From: Bacteroidales bacterium
GTDB taxonomy: Bacteria > Bacteroidota > Bacteroidia > Bacteroidales > Lentimicrobiaceae
Assembly: GCA_016709025.1 (NCBI GenBank)
Contig: JADJEQ010000011.1
Coordinates: forward strand, 124,001-188,000
Direction: 5' to 3'
DNA length: 64,000 bases
Each line of letters begins with the position of its first letter. The stretch's first letter is position 1. This document shows positions 1 through 11,515 of this stretch, one piece after another. The notes under the pieces were generated by a model. That model did no database searches. It was not told the DNA's origin and saw nothing but the letters and a program-made list of their open reading frames with translations. A program made the position numbers and the translations under genes.

Positions 1-1767
1 CTCTCCTACATAGATTTGCAAACTTATCATGTCTGGTGGGCTGATGCCACGGTTGTAGAAATCGGTCCGAAACTTTCTCAGTTAATTGTTGATGTTGGAT
101 GCCCGTCAGATGTCTATATGTTAGCCCCGGATAATGAGAAAATTCTGGAACTTCAGTTTAACTACCTATCCGGAAATACCAGCCTGGTTTTCAGCGATTG
201 TTCATTCAGAAACTTCTGGAGTTTCATCCCCGATGATGAGCCGGCCTCTGAATTCTATAACAATGGTTCGGTTAGTTCATCCGTCAGATTTACCTCTGTT
301 GACCTCAACCTTGAAGGCTTATTTAATCCTTGTATCGGGAAGATGAACCAGGCCATGGGCGACACAGCACCATACTTCCCGGGCGAAGTTGCTGATCAGG
401 TGGCCATCAGACTGGCATCGTCATCAGCTTCCTACTTAACCGTATTTGAAATAGACTCAGTTGAGGTTGATCAGGATGGACATTGCGAATTCAAAGTGCC
501 AGCCATATATCAAGGCGATTATTATATTACTGTTTCGCACCGGAATAGCATAGAAACCTGGTCGGCTACCCCGGTTTCATTCAATGACAGTATTGTCCAG
601 TACGATTTCACCACCTCGGCCTGCCAGGCCTATGGCAACAATTTAAAAGCCATTGGCGACAGCTATAGTATGTATGCCGGTGACATAAATCAGGATGGGG
701 TGATTGACAGCGAAGATATGACCCCGGTTGATAACGATGCTTCTGCTTTTTCTTCAGGATATATATCATCAGACATCAATGGTGATGGGATGACAGATAC
801 CTGGGATATGACTTTTCTTGACAATAATTCCTGTAATTTCGTTGAGAAAAAATTTCCCTCGTCAGAATTCCTTCCTGTTTTAACTACTGATTCGATCAAT
901 GACATAAGGGTAACATCTGCCATTTGCCATGGGAGTATTCTGCATCAGGGCGGATCGCAAATTACAGCCAGGGGTGTATGCTGGAATACTTCACCGGAAC
1001 CGGCGATAACAGACAACCATACGGTAGAGGGAGGAGGACCCGGATTCTTTGCGAGCAGTTTTACAGGCCTGACCCCGAATACCTTATATTACATCAGGGC
1101 TTATGCTTCCAACAACGAAGGTACATCCTATGGCAATGAATTGAGTTTTAATTCAGCCTTCTTTTCTCCGGGAGAAGGCGTTACGGATATCGATAACAAT
1201 TCCTATTTAACCGTAATCATCGGATTTCAGGAATGGATGGCTGAGAATCTGAATGTTACCCGATACCGCAATGGTGATTCAATACCGAACGTTACCGATA
1301 ACGCTGCATGGAGTGATTACTTATCCGGTGCTTTCTGCTGGTACAACAACGATGAAACCACTTACAGCAATATTTATGGTGCATTGTACAACTGGCATTC
1401 TGTAACTGACACCCGAAGTCTTTGTCCAGAGGGTTGGCATGTTCCGACCGATATAGAGTGGACTGAATTAATAACCAACTATTTAGGGGGAGCATATATA
1501 GCCGGTTCAAAACTGAGATCTTCGGGTGGTTGGAATATCAATGGAAATGGCACCAATATCAGCGGGTTTAACGGACTGCCGGGAGGAGTGCGGTATTATC
1601 ATCCCTCTTTGTCGTTTAGTTCAATAGGAGAAGCGGCCGGATTCTGGAGTTCTACAGAAAAAACCATAGGCACTGCCCTTTATCGCTATTTACCGGATTA
1701 TGATTATGTAGGTTGGAACTCAAATTGGAAAAATAACGGTTATTCGGTTCGGTGTTTAAAGGATTAG
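1..1767 (+). CDS. Surface protein with dockerin-like repeats, FN3-like module and C-terminal FISUMP domain (5' truncated)
   Basis: The reading frame is open from base 1, so the start and any signal peptide lie outside the window; 588 residues remain. The N-terminal half is unrecognised beta-rich sequence. Around codons 225-275 there are two calcium-loop-like repeats (GDINQDGVIDSEDM and SDINGDGMTDTWDM), as in dockerin type I or EF-hand modules. An FN3-like stretch follows (GVCWNTSPEP, LTPNTLYYIRAYASN). From about codon 391 to the end is a FISUMP domain (Fibrobacter succinogenes major paralogous domain): WMAENLNVTRYRNGD, YGALYNWH, CPEGWHVPTDIEW, SGFNGLPGG, FWSST, YSVRC. FISUMP proteins are exported surface proteins of unknown function, common in Bacteroidota. 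No T9SS sorting domain follows. The domain call is firm; the role is unknown. Confidence 0.85.
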   Translation, partial: LSYIDLQTYHVWWADATVVEIGPKLSQLIVDVGCPSDVYMLAPDNEKILELQFNYLSGNTSLVFSDCSFRNFWSFIPDDEPASEFYNNGSVSSSVRFTSVDLNLEGLFNPCIGKMNQAMGDTAPYFPGEVADQVAIRLASSSASYLTVFEIDSVEVDQDGHCEFKVPAIYQGDYYITVSHRNSIETWSATPVSFNDSIVQYDFTTSACQAYGNNLKAIGDSYSMYAGDINQDGVIDSEDMTPVDNDASAFSSGYISSDINGDGMTDTWDMTFLDNNSCNFVEKKFPSSEFLPVLTTDSINDIRVTSAICHGSILHQGGSQITARGVCWNTSPEPAITDNHTVEGGGPGFFASSFTGLTPNTLYYIRAYASNNEGTSYGNELSFNSAFFSPGEGVTDIDNNSYLTVIIGFQEWMAENLNVTRYRNGDSIPNVTDNAAWSDYLSGAFCWYNNDETTYSNIYGALYNWHSVTDTRSLCPEGWHVPTDIEWTELITNYLGGAYIAGSKLRSSGGWNINGNGTNISGFNGLPGGVRYYHPSLSFSSIGEAAGFWSSTEKTIGTALYRYLPDYDYVGWNSNWKNNGYSVRCLKD

Positions 1768-2272
1768 AAAATATATCCTTTTACGGGCAGATTTCCATCA
1801 GCAATACTTTCACTCTTCAAAAACCTGATTCTTTTCCTTACGTCAATCAGGGAGGTAGTAATTCTATCAGTGACTATTCTTTCATATGCTATTCAAACTA
1901 TTATGAATTAATTTTTCAGATAATGATAGTCATTGCTTTATTATATGTTAATTATATGTTAATTATATGCAAATAGATATATCCCACCTCACTTCCACCT
2001 GAAACGAATATCTGTTCAAAGCCTGATAACTCAGGGTGCCTTCCGGGAAAAAACAGCCATGAATTACTTCATTTGAAACCAGAATGTTAAAGAAATGTTA
2101 AAGGTTGGATAATTGATGTATTTGGACAAATGAAAATAAACAATTTCCTTTTTTATATGTCTTAAGGGATATTCTATTCAAATTGAGAATAGCAATGCTT
2201 TATGTGACGAATATACATTCAGGATTATAATTATCGCATTTTTCAATAATTTATTCATTTAAACATGTCAAA
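1768..2272. other. AT-rich intergenic region, no gene seen
   Basis: About 505 bases between two surface-protein genes. A short frame at 1752-1976 overlaps the preceding stop, has low-complexity content and no family resemblance, so it is not called. The sequence contains a short direct repeat of TTAATTATATG near 1947-1973. No convincing terminator or promoter was found. Confidence 0.5.
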
Positions 2273-4545
<2,273 letters not shown>

Positions 4546-4626
4546 CAGGATACGGGAATCAGAAAGGCTATCAAATTGTAAAGTTTTAACCTGTTGTGAG
4601 GTTGAAAGGCTAAAATACTGATAGTA

Positions 4627-4677
4627 TGTCATATTGAGCGAAGTCGAAATATGGCTTCGACTCCGCTCAGCCTGACA
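4627..4677. repeat. REP-like hairpin element (TGTCA ... TGACA)
   Basis: A 51-base imperfect inverted repeat: TGTCA-TTGAGCGAAGTCGAA on the left pairs with TTCGACTCCGCTCAG-TGACA on the right around a short ATATGG loop. A related right half (CTTCGACTCCGCTCAGGGTGACA, in two parts here) occurs at about 48447-48471. Such elements are dispersed intergenic repeats in many Bacteroidota genomes. Confidence 0.7.
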
Positions 4678-4783
4678 TTCTGAAGGTTATGTTATTAACC
4701 GCACAACGAGTAAAGATTTAATAAACAGACGATGGTTAAATAGTGGCTTTGGTTATTTCAATGCGCTGTTTTATAAGTCTTTC

Positions 4784-4815
4784 AGGTGGTGTATCTCTTA
4801 CACCACCTTTTTTTT
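4784..4815 (+). terminator. Rho-independent terminator
   Basis: A perfect 10-base stem, AGGTGGTGTA with TACACCACCT, a TCTCT loop and a run of eight T. It lies about 240 bases after the tail-fibre-like gene and is the first strong terminator on that strand. Confidence 0.85.
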
Positions 4816-4993
4816 GATTGTATATTCCCGTTGTTTTCATAGCCGGAGAAGCGCTGCCGATCTCTTTTTTGATCTTACACATGAAAAGATTTAACAAGCA
4901 TCATAATCAATGAAATTGCTGCTACTTAAAATCATTGTTGGATTACACTTACAACTTACCTTAACTATACCATTCTGTTGCAACTACTTTATT

Positions 4994-5182
4994 ATGGCTC
5001 ATCATATTTCCGTTAAAAAATCATCCTGCGAAAGCCTGGAATTCACGGAAGAAAAACTATACCATTCTTTATGAAATGCGGGAGCCACAGAAGTGATCGT
5101 CCAATCGGTATTTTTTGAGATCAGAAAAGACCTTAATGAAGTCATTTCCACCAAAATTGCATACCGAAATACATTTTTCTAA
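4994..5182 (+). pseudogene. Decayed 5' copy of the ATP-cone nuclease gene
   Basis: The frame from ATG 4994 reads as a degraded copy of the first 63 or so codons of the intact gene at 7729: ISVKKSSCES, FTEEKLYHSL, NAGATE, VQSVFFEIRKDLNE, against VSVKKSSGES, FSEEKLYHSL, NAGASE, VQSVIFEIRKDLYE. An AGA codon has become TGA (residue 27) and a CAA has become TAA at 5180. Similarity fades just after 5200, and the nuclease domain is absent. Both copies have about the same spacing with no indels, so decay is by substitution and truncation. The two copies flank the Ycf48-like gene. Confidence 0.85.
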
Positions 5183-5387
5183 CTGGCTTTGTTTTGCAGA
5201 AATATTTCTAAACTTTCCGGTTTCAGTTTGAAAAATAGGTCATACATTTAACCTTGAATTGTTGATTGGAATATGTTGTTATGTCAATACTCTTTACAAG
5301 AAGATATTTTAATCTTTTATAAGAAAATCACCTGTTTTTAATATATTTAGATGCCTCATAATATTAAATACTTAATTAATATAAAGT

Positions 5388-7568
5388 ATGAAAAAGCTTC
5401 CCGCTATCACTTTTTTGCTATTGTCAATTGTTATTTCACCAAATCTCATCCTGGCTCAAGGGTGGACATTGATCAACCCTAAACCCACATTTCAGGATTT
5501 GTATTCAGTGAGCTTCCCTTCTGCTGATACCGGGTATATTGCAGGAAGTCATGCAACCTTACTCAGAACAGTTGATGGAGGTATTTCGTGGAAGGGGCTG
5601 AATTTTCCGGTTGATGGTGCTCAGATAAGGAATTTATATTTCACCGGGTTAAACACCGGATACATTGCCTATGGCAGATCAATCTACCGCACACAGGATG
5701 CCGGTGAAACCTGGGAAGCACACAACCTGCCTTACGCATGGTCAATTGCAGACAGAACAGATTTCTTAAATGATTCTATCGGATTTGCCTTTGGGGATAG
5801 AAACCTGATAGCTAAAACCACCAACAGTGGTCAGGATTGGCAGTTGATCAGTTTTAACTTCGACAGCAATTATTTAATAAGCAGTGTGAAGTTCGCCAAT
5901 CCTCAGACAGGTTATCTGGCTGGTTGGGAAAGCCCATTCAGGGAGCATCCGGTTTTTCGTCGTTCTGACGATGGCGGGCTCAACTGGCGGAATATTGCAG
6001 TCCCTTCAGAAATCCGTTACATCAACGATCTTGAAGTTATTGGCCCTGAAGAAGTATGGATTGGTGCCGGCAATGCCTTTAACTGGACTTCAAGGATGTA
6101 TCATAGCCTTGATGGAGGGTTCAGCTGGACTGCTGTGGACATTGGGTTGAGTAATAGTTCAGAGGCAATTCTGCGGATTAATTTTTTCGATGAGATGGAA
6201 GGAAGAGTGCTGAATGCCAGTCATATATACTCAACAACTGATGGCGGACAAACCTGGTCGGATTCAAATATCAGCTTTAACAATTCGAATTTCTCGAGGT
6301 TTAATGATTTTTCATGGCCATCGCCAGACATTTCATTTATGGCAGGAACCGGCCCTGCGCTGGCAAAAACCTACGATGGAGGTCAGTCATTCGAAAACAT
6401 GATATCAGAACATAATTATACTTTATGGTGTATTTTTATGCAAGATTCGCTAACCGGATGCAAGGGAGGTTACAATAATGCCGGCTGCTACATCGCCCGC
6501 ACTTCCGACGGAGGATACAGCTGGGAAGAAGCGGAGATTGATATCCCTTATTTCTCCAATCAACACAACCAGATTTACGACATAAAATTTTCCAGCCCAT
6601 CAATTGGATGGGCCGCTTCAATCGGCAACATCCTATACAAAACCGTAGATGGAGGGCACTCCTGGACCGCTTTACCCACCAACCTGCAGCAAGTCGGATT
6701 TAACTACCTGAGCACTCCAACACCAAACAGCATTTTTGCAGCAGGGAAGTCAGGAACTATATACAAATCTCACGACCAGGGTGAAACATGGCAGAATATA
6801 AGTCCCGTATGGCCGGTGGAATTCGAAATAGGGAAGAACTTCTTATTTACCGATACACTGACAGGATTTGTGGTGATTCGTGAGTCGGATAGTGATATTC
6901 ATAAGTTCCTGAAAACCAATGATGGCGGAGTTTCATGGGATGAATTGAGTTATTCCCCGGCTGTAGACATTCATAGTATAAGCTTCTTTGATAAATTGAA
7001 CGGGATGTTGAGCTTATCTGATAAATCGGTAAACTACACCAGCGATGGTGGACTCTCGTGGCAGGAATCCTCAACACAATTTAACAGGCACATCTCATAC
7101 CTTCAAATGTTCAGTTCCCAGGATGGGATTGCATGTGATAATGGTGATTTCCTGGCTGTTACTTCAGATGGTGGCCTGACATTCGAAACAGTTTATCAGG
7201 GTTCATCGGGCTGGTCATCAATTCACAACTGCCACTTTCTTAATAAAAGTATGGGCCTGGCATGCGGAGAAAATGGGATGATTATGCGCTACGATCAGTT
7301 TATCACTGATGTTCCATTTAATGATCTGAACCAAATGTCGGAAACAGTTGAGCCTTTTTTTAATCCGAACCCTGCACACAACCGCATTTTCCTAAAGGAC
7401 AATAATTATGAATTCCTGTCAATCTCCGACCTGCAGGGAAGACTGGTTTATTTCCAGAATAATACAGGCAACATCACGCTGGATATTTCAGATTTAAATC
7501 CCGGACTGTATCTGGTAAATTTATCATCTGCAAAAGGCTATCGGCAACAAAAGCTGATAAAGTTGTAA
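5388..7568 (+). CDS. Ycf48/BNR-repeat beta-propeller protein with T9SS sorting domain
   Basis: 726 residues. A signal peptide (MKKLPAITFLLLSIVIS, cleavage near LAQG) leads into about a dozen repeats of roughly 45-60 residues with the Asp-box-like signature DGGxSW: TVDGGISW, SDDGGLNW, SLDGGFSW, TTDGGQTW, TSDGGYSW, TVDGGHSW, TNDGGVSW, TSDGGLSW. This is the Ycf48-like/sortilin-type propeller fold. The last 80 residues are a type A T9SS C-terminal domain (FFNPNPAHNRIF, ISDLQGRLVY, LDISDLNPGLYLVNL, KLIKL), so the protein should cross the outer membrane and be released or anchored there. It stands alone between a dead and a live copy of the ATP-cone nuclease gene. Family and export route are clear; the ligand or enzyme role is not. 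Confidence 0.88.
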   Translation: MKKLPAITFLLLSIVISPNLILAQGWTLINPKPTFQDLYSVSFPSADTGYIAGSHATLLRTVDGGISWKGLNFPVDGAQIRNLYFTGLNTGYIAYGRSIYRTQDAGETWEAHNLPYAWSIADRTDFLNDSIGFAFGDRNLIAKTTNSGQDWQLISFNFDSNYLISSVKFANPQTGYLAGWESPFREHPVFRRSDDGGLNWRNIAVPSEIRYINDLEVIGPEEVWIGAGNAFNWTSRMYHSLDGGFSWTAVDIGLSNSSEAILRINFFDEMEGRVLNASHIYSTTDGGQTWSDSNISFNNSNFSRFNDFSWPSPDISFMAGTGPALAKTYDGGQSFENMISEHNYTLWCIFMQDSLTGCKGGYNNAGCYIARTSDGGYSWEEAEIDIPYFSNQHNQIYDIKFSSPSIGWAASIGNILYKTVDGGHSWTALPTNLQQVGFNYLSTPTPNSIFAAGKSGTIYKSHDQGETWQNISPVWPVEFEIGKNFLFTDTLTGFVVIRESDSDIHKFLKTNDGGVSWDELSYSPAVDIHSISFFDKLNGMLSLSDKSVNYTSDGGLSWQESSTQFNRHISYLQMFSSQDGIACDNGDFLAVTSDGGLTFETVYQGSSGWSSIHNCHFLNKSMGLACGENGMIMRYDQFITDVPFNDLNQMSETVEPFFNPNPAHNRIFLKDNNYEFLSISDLQGRLVYFQNNTGNITLDISDLNPGLYLVNLSSAKGYRQQKLIKL

Positions 7569-7728
7569 CAATGTTTCACCTGAATTGAGCAATTGGGGTG
7601 TTAATCAAAATTTCAAAGGGATTAGCCTGACTTTGCTGTCATGGAAATGTTACCAATCACAATCAAAGGTCCTGAAAAAGCATTTTGTTTTCATTTATCT
7701 TTGCTTTGATTACGCTTAAACCACAGCT

Positions 7729-8574
7729 ATGCCGAATCAGGTTTCAGTTAAAAAATCATCCGGCGAAAGCCAGCACTTCTCGGAAGAAAAACTTTACCAT
7801 TCTTTAAGAAATGCAGGAGCCTCGGAAGAGACAGTTCAATCGGTAATTTTTGAGATCAGAAAAGACCTTTATGAAGGCATTACCACCCGGAGTATTTACC
7901 GCCGGGCCTTTCAATTGCTCCGCCGAAAGGTTCATGCGACTGCAGGTCGCTACAGCCTGAAGAATGCGATCATGGAGCTGGGTCCGACCGGATATCCATT
8001 TGAAACCTATATAGGCGAATTATTGAAAAGACTTGGTTATGAAACCCTTACCAGTCAAATAATACAAGGCAGGTGCGTTTCTCATGAAGTTGATGTAGTG
8101 GCCTGGAACCGAGCGATTAAGCTGATGATTGAGTGTAAATACCACAATATTCCCGGTAAAGTCTGCAGTGTGCAGGTGCCCTTGTACATACAGTCGAGGT
8201 TTATTGACGTGCGATCAACCTGGGAAACTCTTCCGGAAAACAGGGGATTGAACTTCACGGGATGGGTTGTTACCAATACCCGGTTTTCAGATGATGCAGC
8301 CACCTATGGCAGATGTGCCGGGCTTCACCTGGTTGGCTGGGATTATCCCCGGCATGGCAGTCTTAAGGAACTCATCGAAACAACTTCGCTTTTCCCGGTC
8401 ACGGCCATATCCGGCCTTAATATGAAGCAAAAACAAATGCTCATCGACCACCGGATTGTACTCTGTTCTGAACTTGTAAAAGACCTGAAGGTCCTGGAAA
8501 TGCTCAGGTTATCCGCCCGTGATTTAAGAAATGTAACAGCTGAAATATATGAGCTCTCCGGAATTGTCAGCTGA
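7729..8574 (+). CDS. ATP-cone domain protein with Mrr-like restriction endonuclease fold
   Basis: 281 residues. Residues 3-90 form an ATP-cone (VSVKKSSGESQHFSEEKL, RAFQLLRRK), the nucleotide-sensing module best known from ribonucleotide reductases and NrdR. Residues about 95-215 are a PD-(D/E)xK nuclease core of the Mrr/restriction-endonuclease-like type, with likely catalytic D122 (HEVDVVAW), E135 and K137 (IECKYHN). A C-terminal helix-hairpin-helix-like segment (ISGLNMKQKQMLIDHRIV) may bind DNA. The architecture recurs in Bacteroidota and suggests a nucleotide-responsive nuclease; the target is unknown. A TATCTTTG motif at 7696-7703 could be the promoter -7 element, though the -33 element is weak. 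No methyltransferase or other restriction gene is nearby. A decayed copy lies at 4994. Confidence 0.83.
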   Translation: MPNQVSVKKSSGESQHFSEEKLYHSLRNAGASEETVQSVIFEIRKDLYEGITTRSIYRRAFQLLRRKVHATAGRYSLKNAIMELGPTGYPFETYIGELLKRLGYETLTSQIIQGRCVSHEVDVVAWNRAIKLMIECKYHNIPGKVCSVQVPLYIQSRFIDVRSTWETLPENRGLNFTGWVVTNTRFSDDAATYGRCAGLHLVGWDYPRHGSLKELIETTSLFPVTAISGLNMKQKQMLIDHRIVLCSELVKDLKVLEMLRLSARDLRNVTAEIYELSGIVS

Positions 8575-8734
8575 ATGGAAATAATAAACATTGCAGGTCC
8601 ATTCCTATTGATAATATCTATATTTAACTTGTTCATTGATTGCATGTTATTTGGTTTGAGTGTAAAAACAAACCTCAAAATCCTTACCTTTGCAAATGAA
8701 CTACAGCAGGTAAATTGACTATTTATTTATCCGG

Positions 8735-11296
8735 ATGTACTATAAGGTTCCTGAACGGGTCCCTGAAAACCGGGTTATATTCCTGCAGTACTGTTATAAA
8801 CAATCTTCTAAAAAGCGCACGGCCTTGTACAACATGCTTCAGACCAGTGGCAATAAAACCGCCATCTCATTCGGAGAACAAAAGATCTCCTATACAGAGT
8901 TTCACCACAAAATCCATTTTTTTTCCGAACAGTTCAACCTGAAACCAGGTGAGCATGTTGTTATATTTTCAGAAAACCGGCCGGGTTGGGTATTTGCATT
9001 CTATGCTGTGTGGGGCAGACAAGGCATAGCAATCCCGGTTGATTTTATGGCTTCCGTTTCAGAGGTAGCTTACATATTGAAAGACTCCTCCCCTGTGGTT
9101 GTGTTTTGTTCATCCGCTAAACAGACCATGATGGTTGAGGCCATTGGCCTCGCTGGCATAAAAACTGAAATGATAATTATTGATGATCTCGAGGGACCGG
9201 GAAACAATCAAACTGATGTTAAACCAATGCCCCAACCAGGTCAGGATGACACCGCAGTGATTATTTACACCTCAGGTACAACGGGAAGCCCCAAAGGGGT
9301 TATGCTTACATTTCTGAACCTGATCACAAATATTAAGGCTGTTTCAGAATTTATCCCCATTTACCGGCCGGACTCAAAGGTAATGGTGCTGTTGCCTCTC
9401 CACCATATTTTCCCTCTGATGGGAACCATGGTTATTCCACTTTACCTGGGTGGCACGATTGCCATCAGTCCTTCCATGGCTTCCGAGGACATAATGGCTA
9501 CCCTGAGGAATAATGCCATCACCATTATCATCGGTGTGCCAAGGCTATATGCAGCCATTCGCAAAGGCATTATGGACAAGGTGAAAAAAAGCGCTGTCGC
9601 CCGGATGCTTTTTGGAATAGCCGGTAAAGTGAATTCGAAAAAATTCTCCAGGAAGATTTTCAATACTGTTCATCAGAAACTGGGTGGTTCGGTGGAATTT
9701 CTGGTTTCGGGTGGCGCCGCGCTTGATACGGAAGTCGGCCGTGATTTCCAGGTGCTGGGATTCGAGGTGCTGGAAGGATTTGGTATGACAGAAGCTGCGC
9801 CTATGATCACCTTCACCCAGCCGGGCAGGGTAAAAATCGGCTCTCCGGGCGAAGTGATGAATCAGACAAAGGTGCGGATTGATGATGGCGAGATCCTCGC
9901 TTCGGGACCCAACATCATGAAAGGTTATTTCAACAGGCCGGAAGAAACAGCTGAAGTGCTTCAGGACGGCTGGCTCTATACAGGCGACCTGGGCTACTTC
10001 GATAAAGATGGGTTTCTGTTCATCACCGGTAGAAAAAAGGAGATCATCATTCTGTCAAACGGTAAGAATGTAAACCCTTCAGAGATTGAGTCCAAACTCC
10101 TGGAATTTCCAATGGTTAAAGATTGCGGTGTCTTCTTCAGGGATGATATGTTGCAGGTTGTAATCGTACCCAATCCTGATTTGACTCCTGCCGACAATCA
10201 CGCCGATACAGAAGCGAAATTCAGAAAAGAGGTAATTGAGCCGTTGAACAACAGCGTTTCGCCCTACAAAAAGCTGATGCGTTTCTTTATCACTCAGGAA
10301 GAATTGCCCCGCACCCGTTTGGGAAAGTTGCAGCGTTTCCGCCTCAGCGACCTGGCAGTGGAGCAACAGGAGGATACCTCCCAAATCATTTCTGTAAGTC
10401 CTGAATTCAGGTTGATTGCGGCTTACCTCGAATCGGAGAAAGGCCGTAAAGTAAGGCCACACCACCACCTGGAAATGGATCTGGGCATGGATTCACTCGA
10501 TAAGGTCGGCTTTCAGGCATGGTTACAGCAGAATTTCGGGGTAAGCATTGAACCGGTTTCCATGACTGACTTCGGAGATGTGCTAAAACTTTCGGAGTTT
10601 GTGGCCGAACATAAAACCCGCATCGAGGACGGCCGGATCAACTGGACCGATATCATCCGCGAAAAAGTAAACCTGAAACTTCCCGGAAACTGGGTAACCG
10701 GTCGCTGGTTGCTTTACTCCTTCCGAATATTCTTCCATCTCTATTTCCGCTACAGGGTTAAAGGCAACGAAAACATCCCGGAAGGGCCTTTTATACTGGC
10801 CCCCAACCACCAGAGCTCATTCGATGGAATTTTTGTGGCAGCCTACCTCACCAACCAACAGATGCAGCGCACCTATTTCTATGCCAAGGAAAAACACATC
10901 AGGCGTCGGTGGCTTAAATTTCTGGCCAGCCGCAACAACATCATCATCGTTGACCTCAACAAAGACCTGAAGGAATCGATCCAGAAAATGGCCGAAGTGC
11001 TAAAGCAGAACCGCTCTCTGATCATTTTCCCCGAAGGCACCCGCACCCTCACCGGTGAACTGGGAGAGTTTAAGAAAACCTTTGCCATTCTCAGCAGTGA
11101 ACTGAATATTCCGATTGTTCCTGTATCAATTGCAGGAGCCTTCAAAGCATTGCCCAAAGGCAGTCATTTTCCCAGGCCCTGGACCAAAATTGAAATTGAT
11201 TTCCTGAAGCCGGTTTATCCTGAAAACCATACATACGATACCCTGGCGATGGAAGTGAAAGAACGGATTCAGGAGGGATTGGACAGGCAGGGTTGA
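8735..11296 (+). CDS. Acyl-activating enzyme / acyl carrier protein / PlsC acyltransferase fusion
   Basis: 853 residues in three modules. Residues about 20-540 are an AMP-forming acyl-CoA/acyl-ACP synthetase: YTSGTTGSPKGVM (Y178), GFGMTEAAP, YTGDLGYFDKDGFLFITGR and the K-rich A10-like region. Residues about 555-625 are an acyl carrier domain with the phosphopantetheine serine at S587 (GMDSLDK). Residues about 650-850 are a PlsC-type 1-acylglycerol-3-phosphate acyltransferase with NHQSSFD (N691-D697) and FPEGTR (765-770). The likely reaction sequence is ATP-dependent activation of a fatty acid, loading on the built-in carrier and transfer to a lysophospholipid or glycerophosphate. It is analogous to E. 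coli Aas but with the domain order reversed and an extra ACP. TACCTTTG at 8685-8692 may be its -7 element. Domains are firm; the acceptor is inferred. Confidence 0.9.
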   Translation: MYYKVPERVPENRVIFLQYCYKQSSKKRTALYNMLQTSGNKTAISFGEQKISYTEFHHKIHFFSEQFNLKPGEHVVIFSENRPGWVFAFYAVWGRQGIAIPVDFMASVSEVAYILKDSSPVVVFCSSAKQTMMVEAIGLAGIKTEMIIIDDLEGPGNNQTDVKPMPQPGQDDTAVIIYTSGTTGSPKGVMLTFLNLITNIKAVSEFIPIYRPDSKVMVLLPLHHIFPLMGTMVIPLYLGGTIAISPSMASEDIMATLRNNAITIIIGVPRLYAAIRKGIMDKVKKSAVARMLFGIAGKVNSKKFSRKIFNTVHQKLGGSVEFLVSGGAALDTEVGRDFQVLGFEVLEGFGMTEAAPMITFTQPGRVKIGSPGEVMNQTKVRIDDGEILASGPNIMKGYFNRPEETAEVLQDGWLYTGDLGYFDKDGFLFITGRKKEIIILSNGKNVNPSEIESKLLEFPMVKDCGVFFRDDMLQVVIVPNPDLTPADNHADTEAKFRKEVIEPLNNSVSPYKKLMRFFITQEELPRTRLGKLQRFRLSDLAVEQQEDTSQIISVSPEFRLIAAYLESEKGRKVRPHHHLEMDLGMDSLDKVGFQAWLQQNFGVSIEPVSMTDFGDVLKLSEFVAEHKTRIEDGRINWTDIIREKVNLKLPGNWVTGRWLLYSFRIFFHLYFRYRVKGNENIPEGPFILAPNHQSSFDGIFVAAYLTNQQMQRTYFYAKEKHIRRRWLKFLASRNNIIIVDLNKDLKESIQKMAEVLKQNRSLIIFPEGTRTLTGELGEFKKTFAILSSELNIPIVPVSIAGAFKALPKGSHFPRPWTKIEIDFLKPVYPENHTYDTLAMEVKERIQEGLDRQG

Positions 11297-11339
11297 ATCA
11301 GCGAGAGGTATTTTCCGGGATGAAGGGTTGATGGTACGA

Positions 11340-11453
11340 GGGGGGGGGGAAAGGAGGCCCCGCGCGCCCGGCGGGGGGGCGGGGGGGGGGGGGGGAAGGC
11401 GCGGGAAAAAGGGAAGGGAGAGGGGGGCGGGCCCGGGCCCCAAAAAAAAAAAA
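11340..11453. other. G-rich low-complexity block, probable assembly artefact
   Basis: About 114 bases of G runs with GC patches (CCCCGCGCGCCCGGCG) ending in GGGCCCGGGCCCC and a run of 13 A. The composition is unlike everything around it but like the block at 2597-2765, including G runs broken by short AAGG/GAAAA patches. It falls between two genes, so no coding effect is visible. The true join between the acyltransferase gene and the CARDB gene is therefore uncertain. Confidence 0.75.
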
Positions 11454-11465
11454 ATTTATTTATAA

Positions 11466-11497
11466 CAAAAAAGGCCGGCACATTGGGCCAGCCTTTT
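11466..11497 (-). terminator. Rho-independent terminator of the CARDB gene
   Basis: On the minus strand AAAGGCTGGC pairs with GCCGGCCTTT (one mismatch) around a 7-base loop, followed by more T residues. It lies 20 bases after the stop codon of the minus-strand gene that ends at 11516. Confidence 0.8.
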
Positions 11498-11515
11498 ATT
11501 TGAAAGAAATACTGT

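Noticed and set aside
1752..1976. Open frame of 74 codons after the FISUMP gene
   Set aside because: It overlaps the preceding stop, is AT-rich low-complexity and has no family resemblance or start signal.
11126..11481. Pro-rich minus-strand frames over the second G-rich block
   Set aside because: Same artefact; the frames also overlap the well-supported acyltransferase gene.
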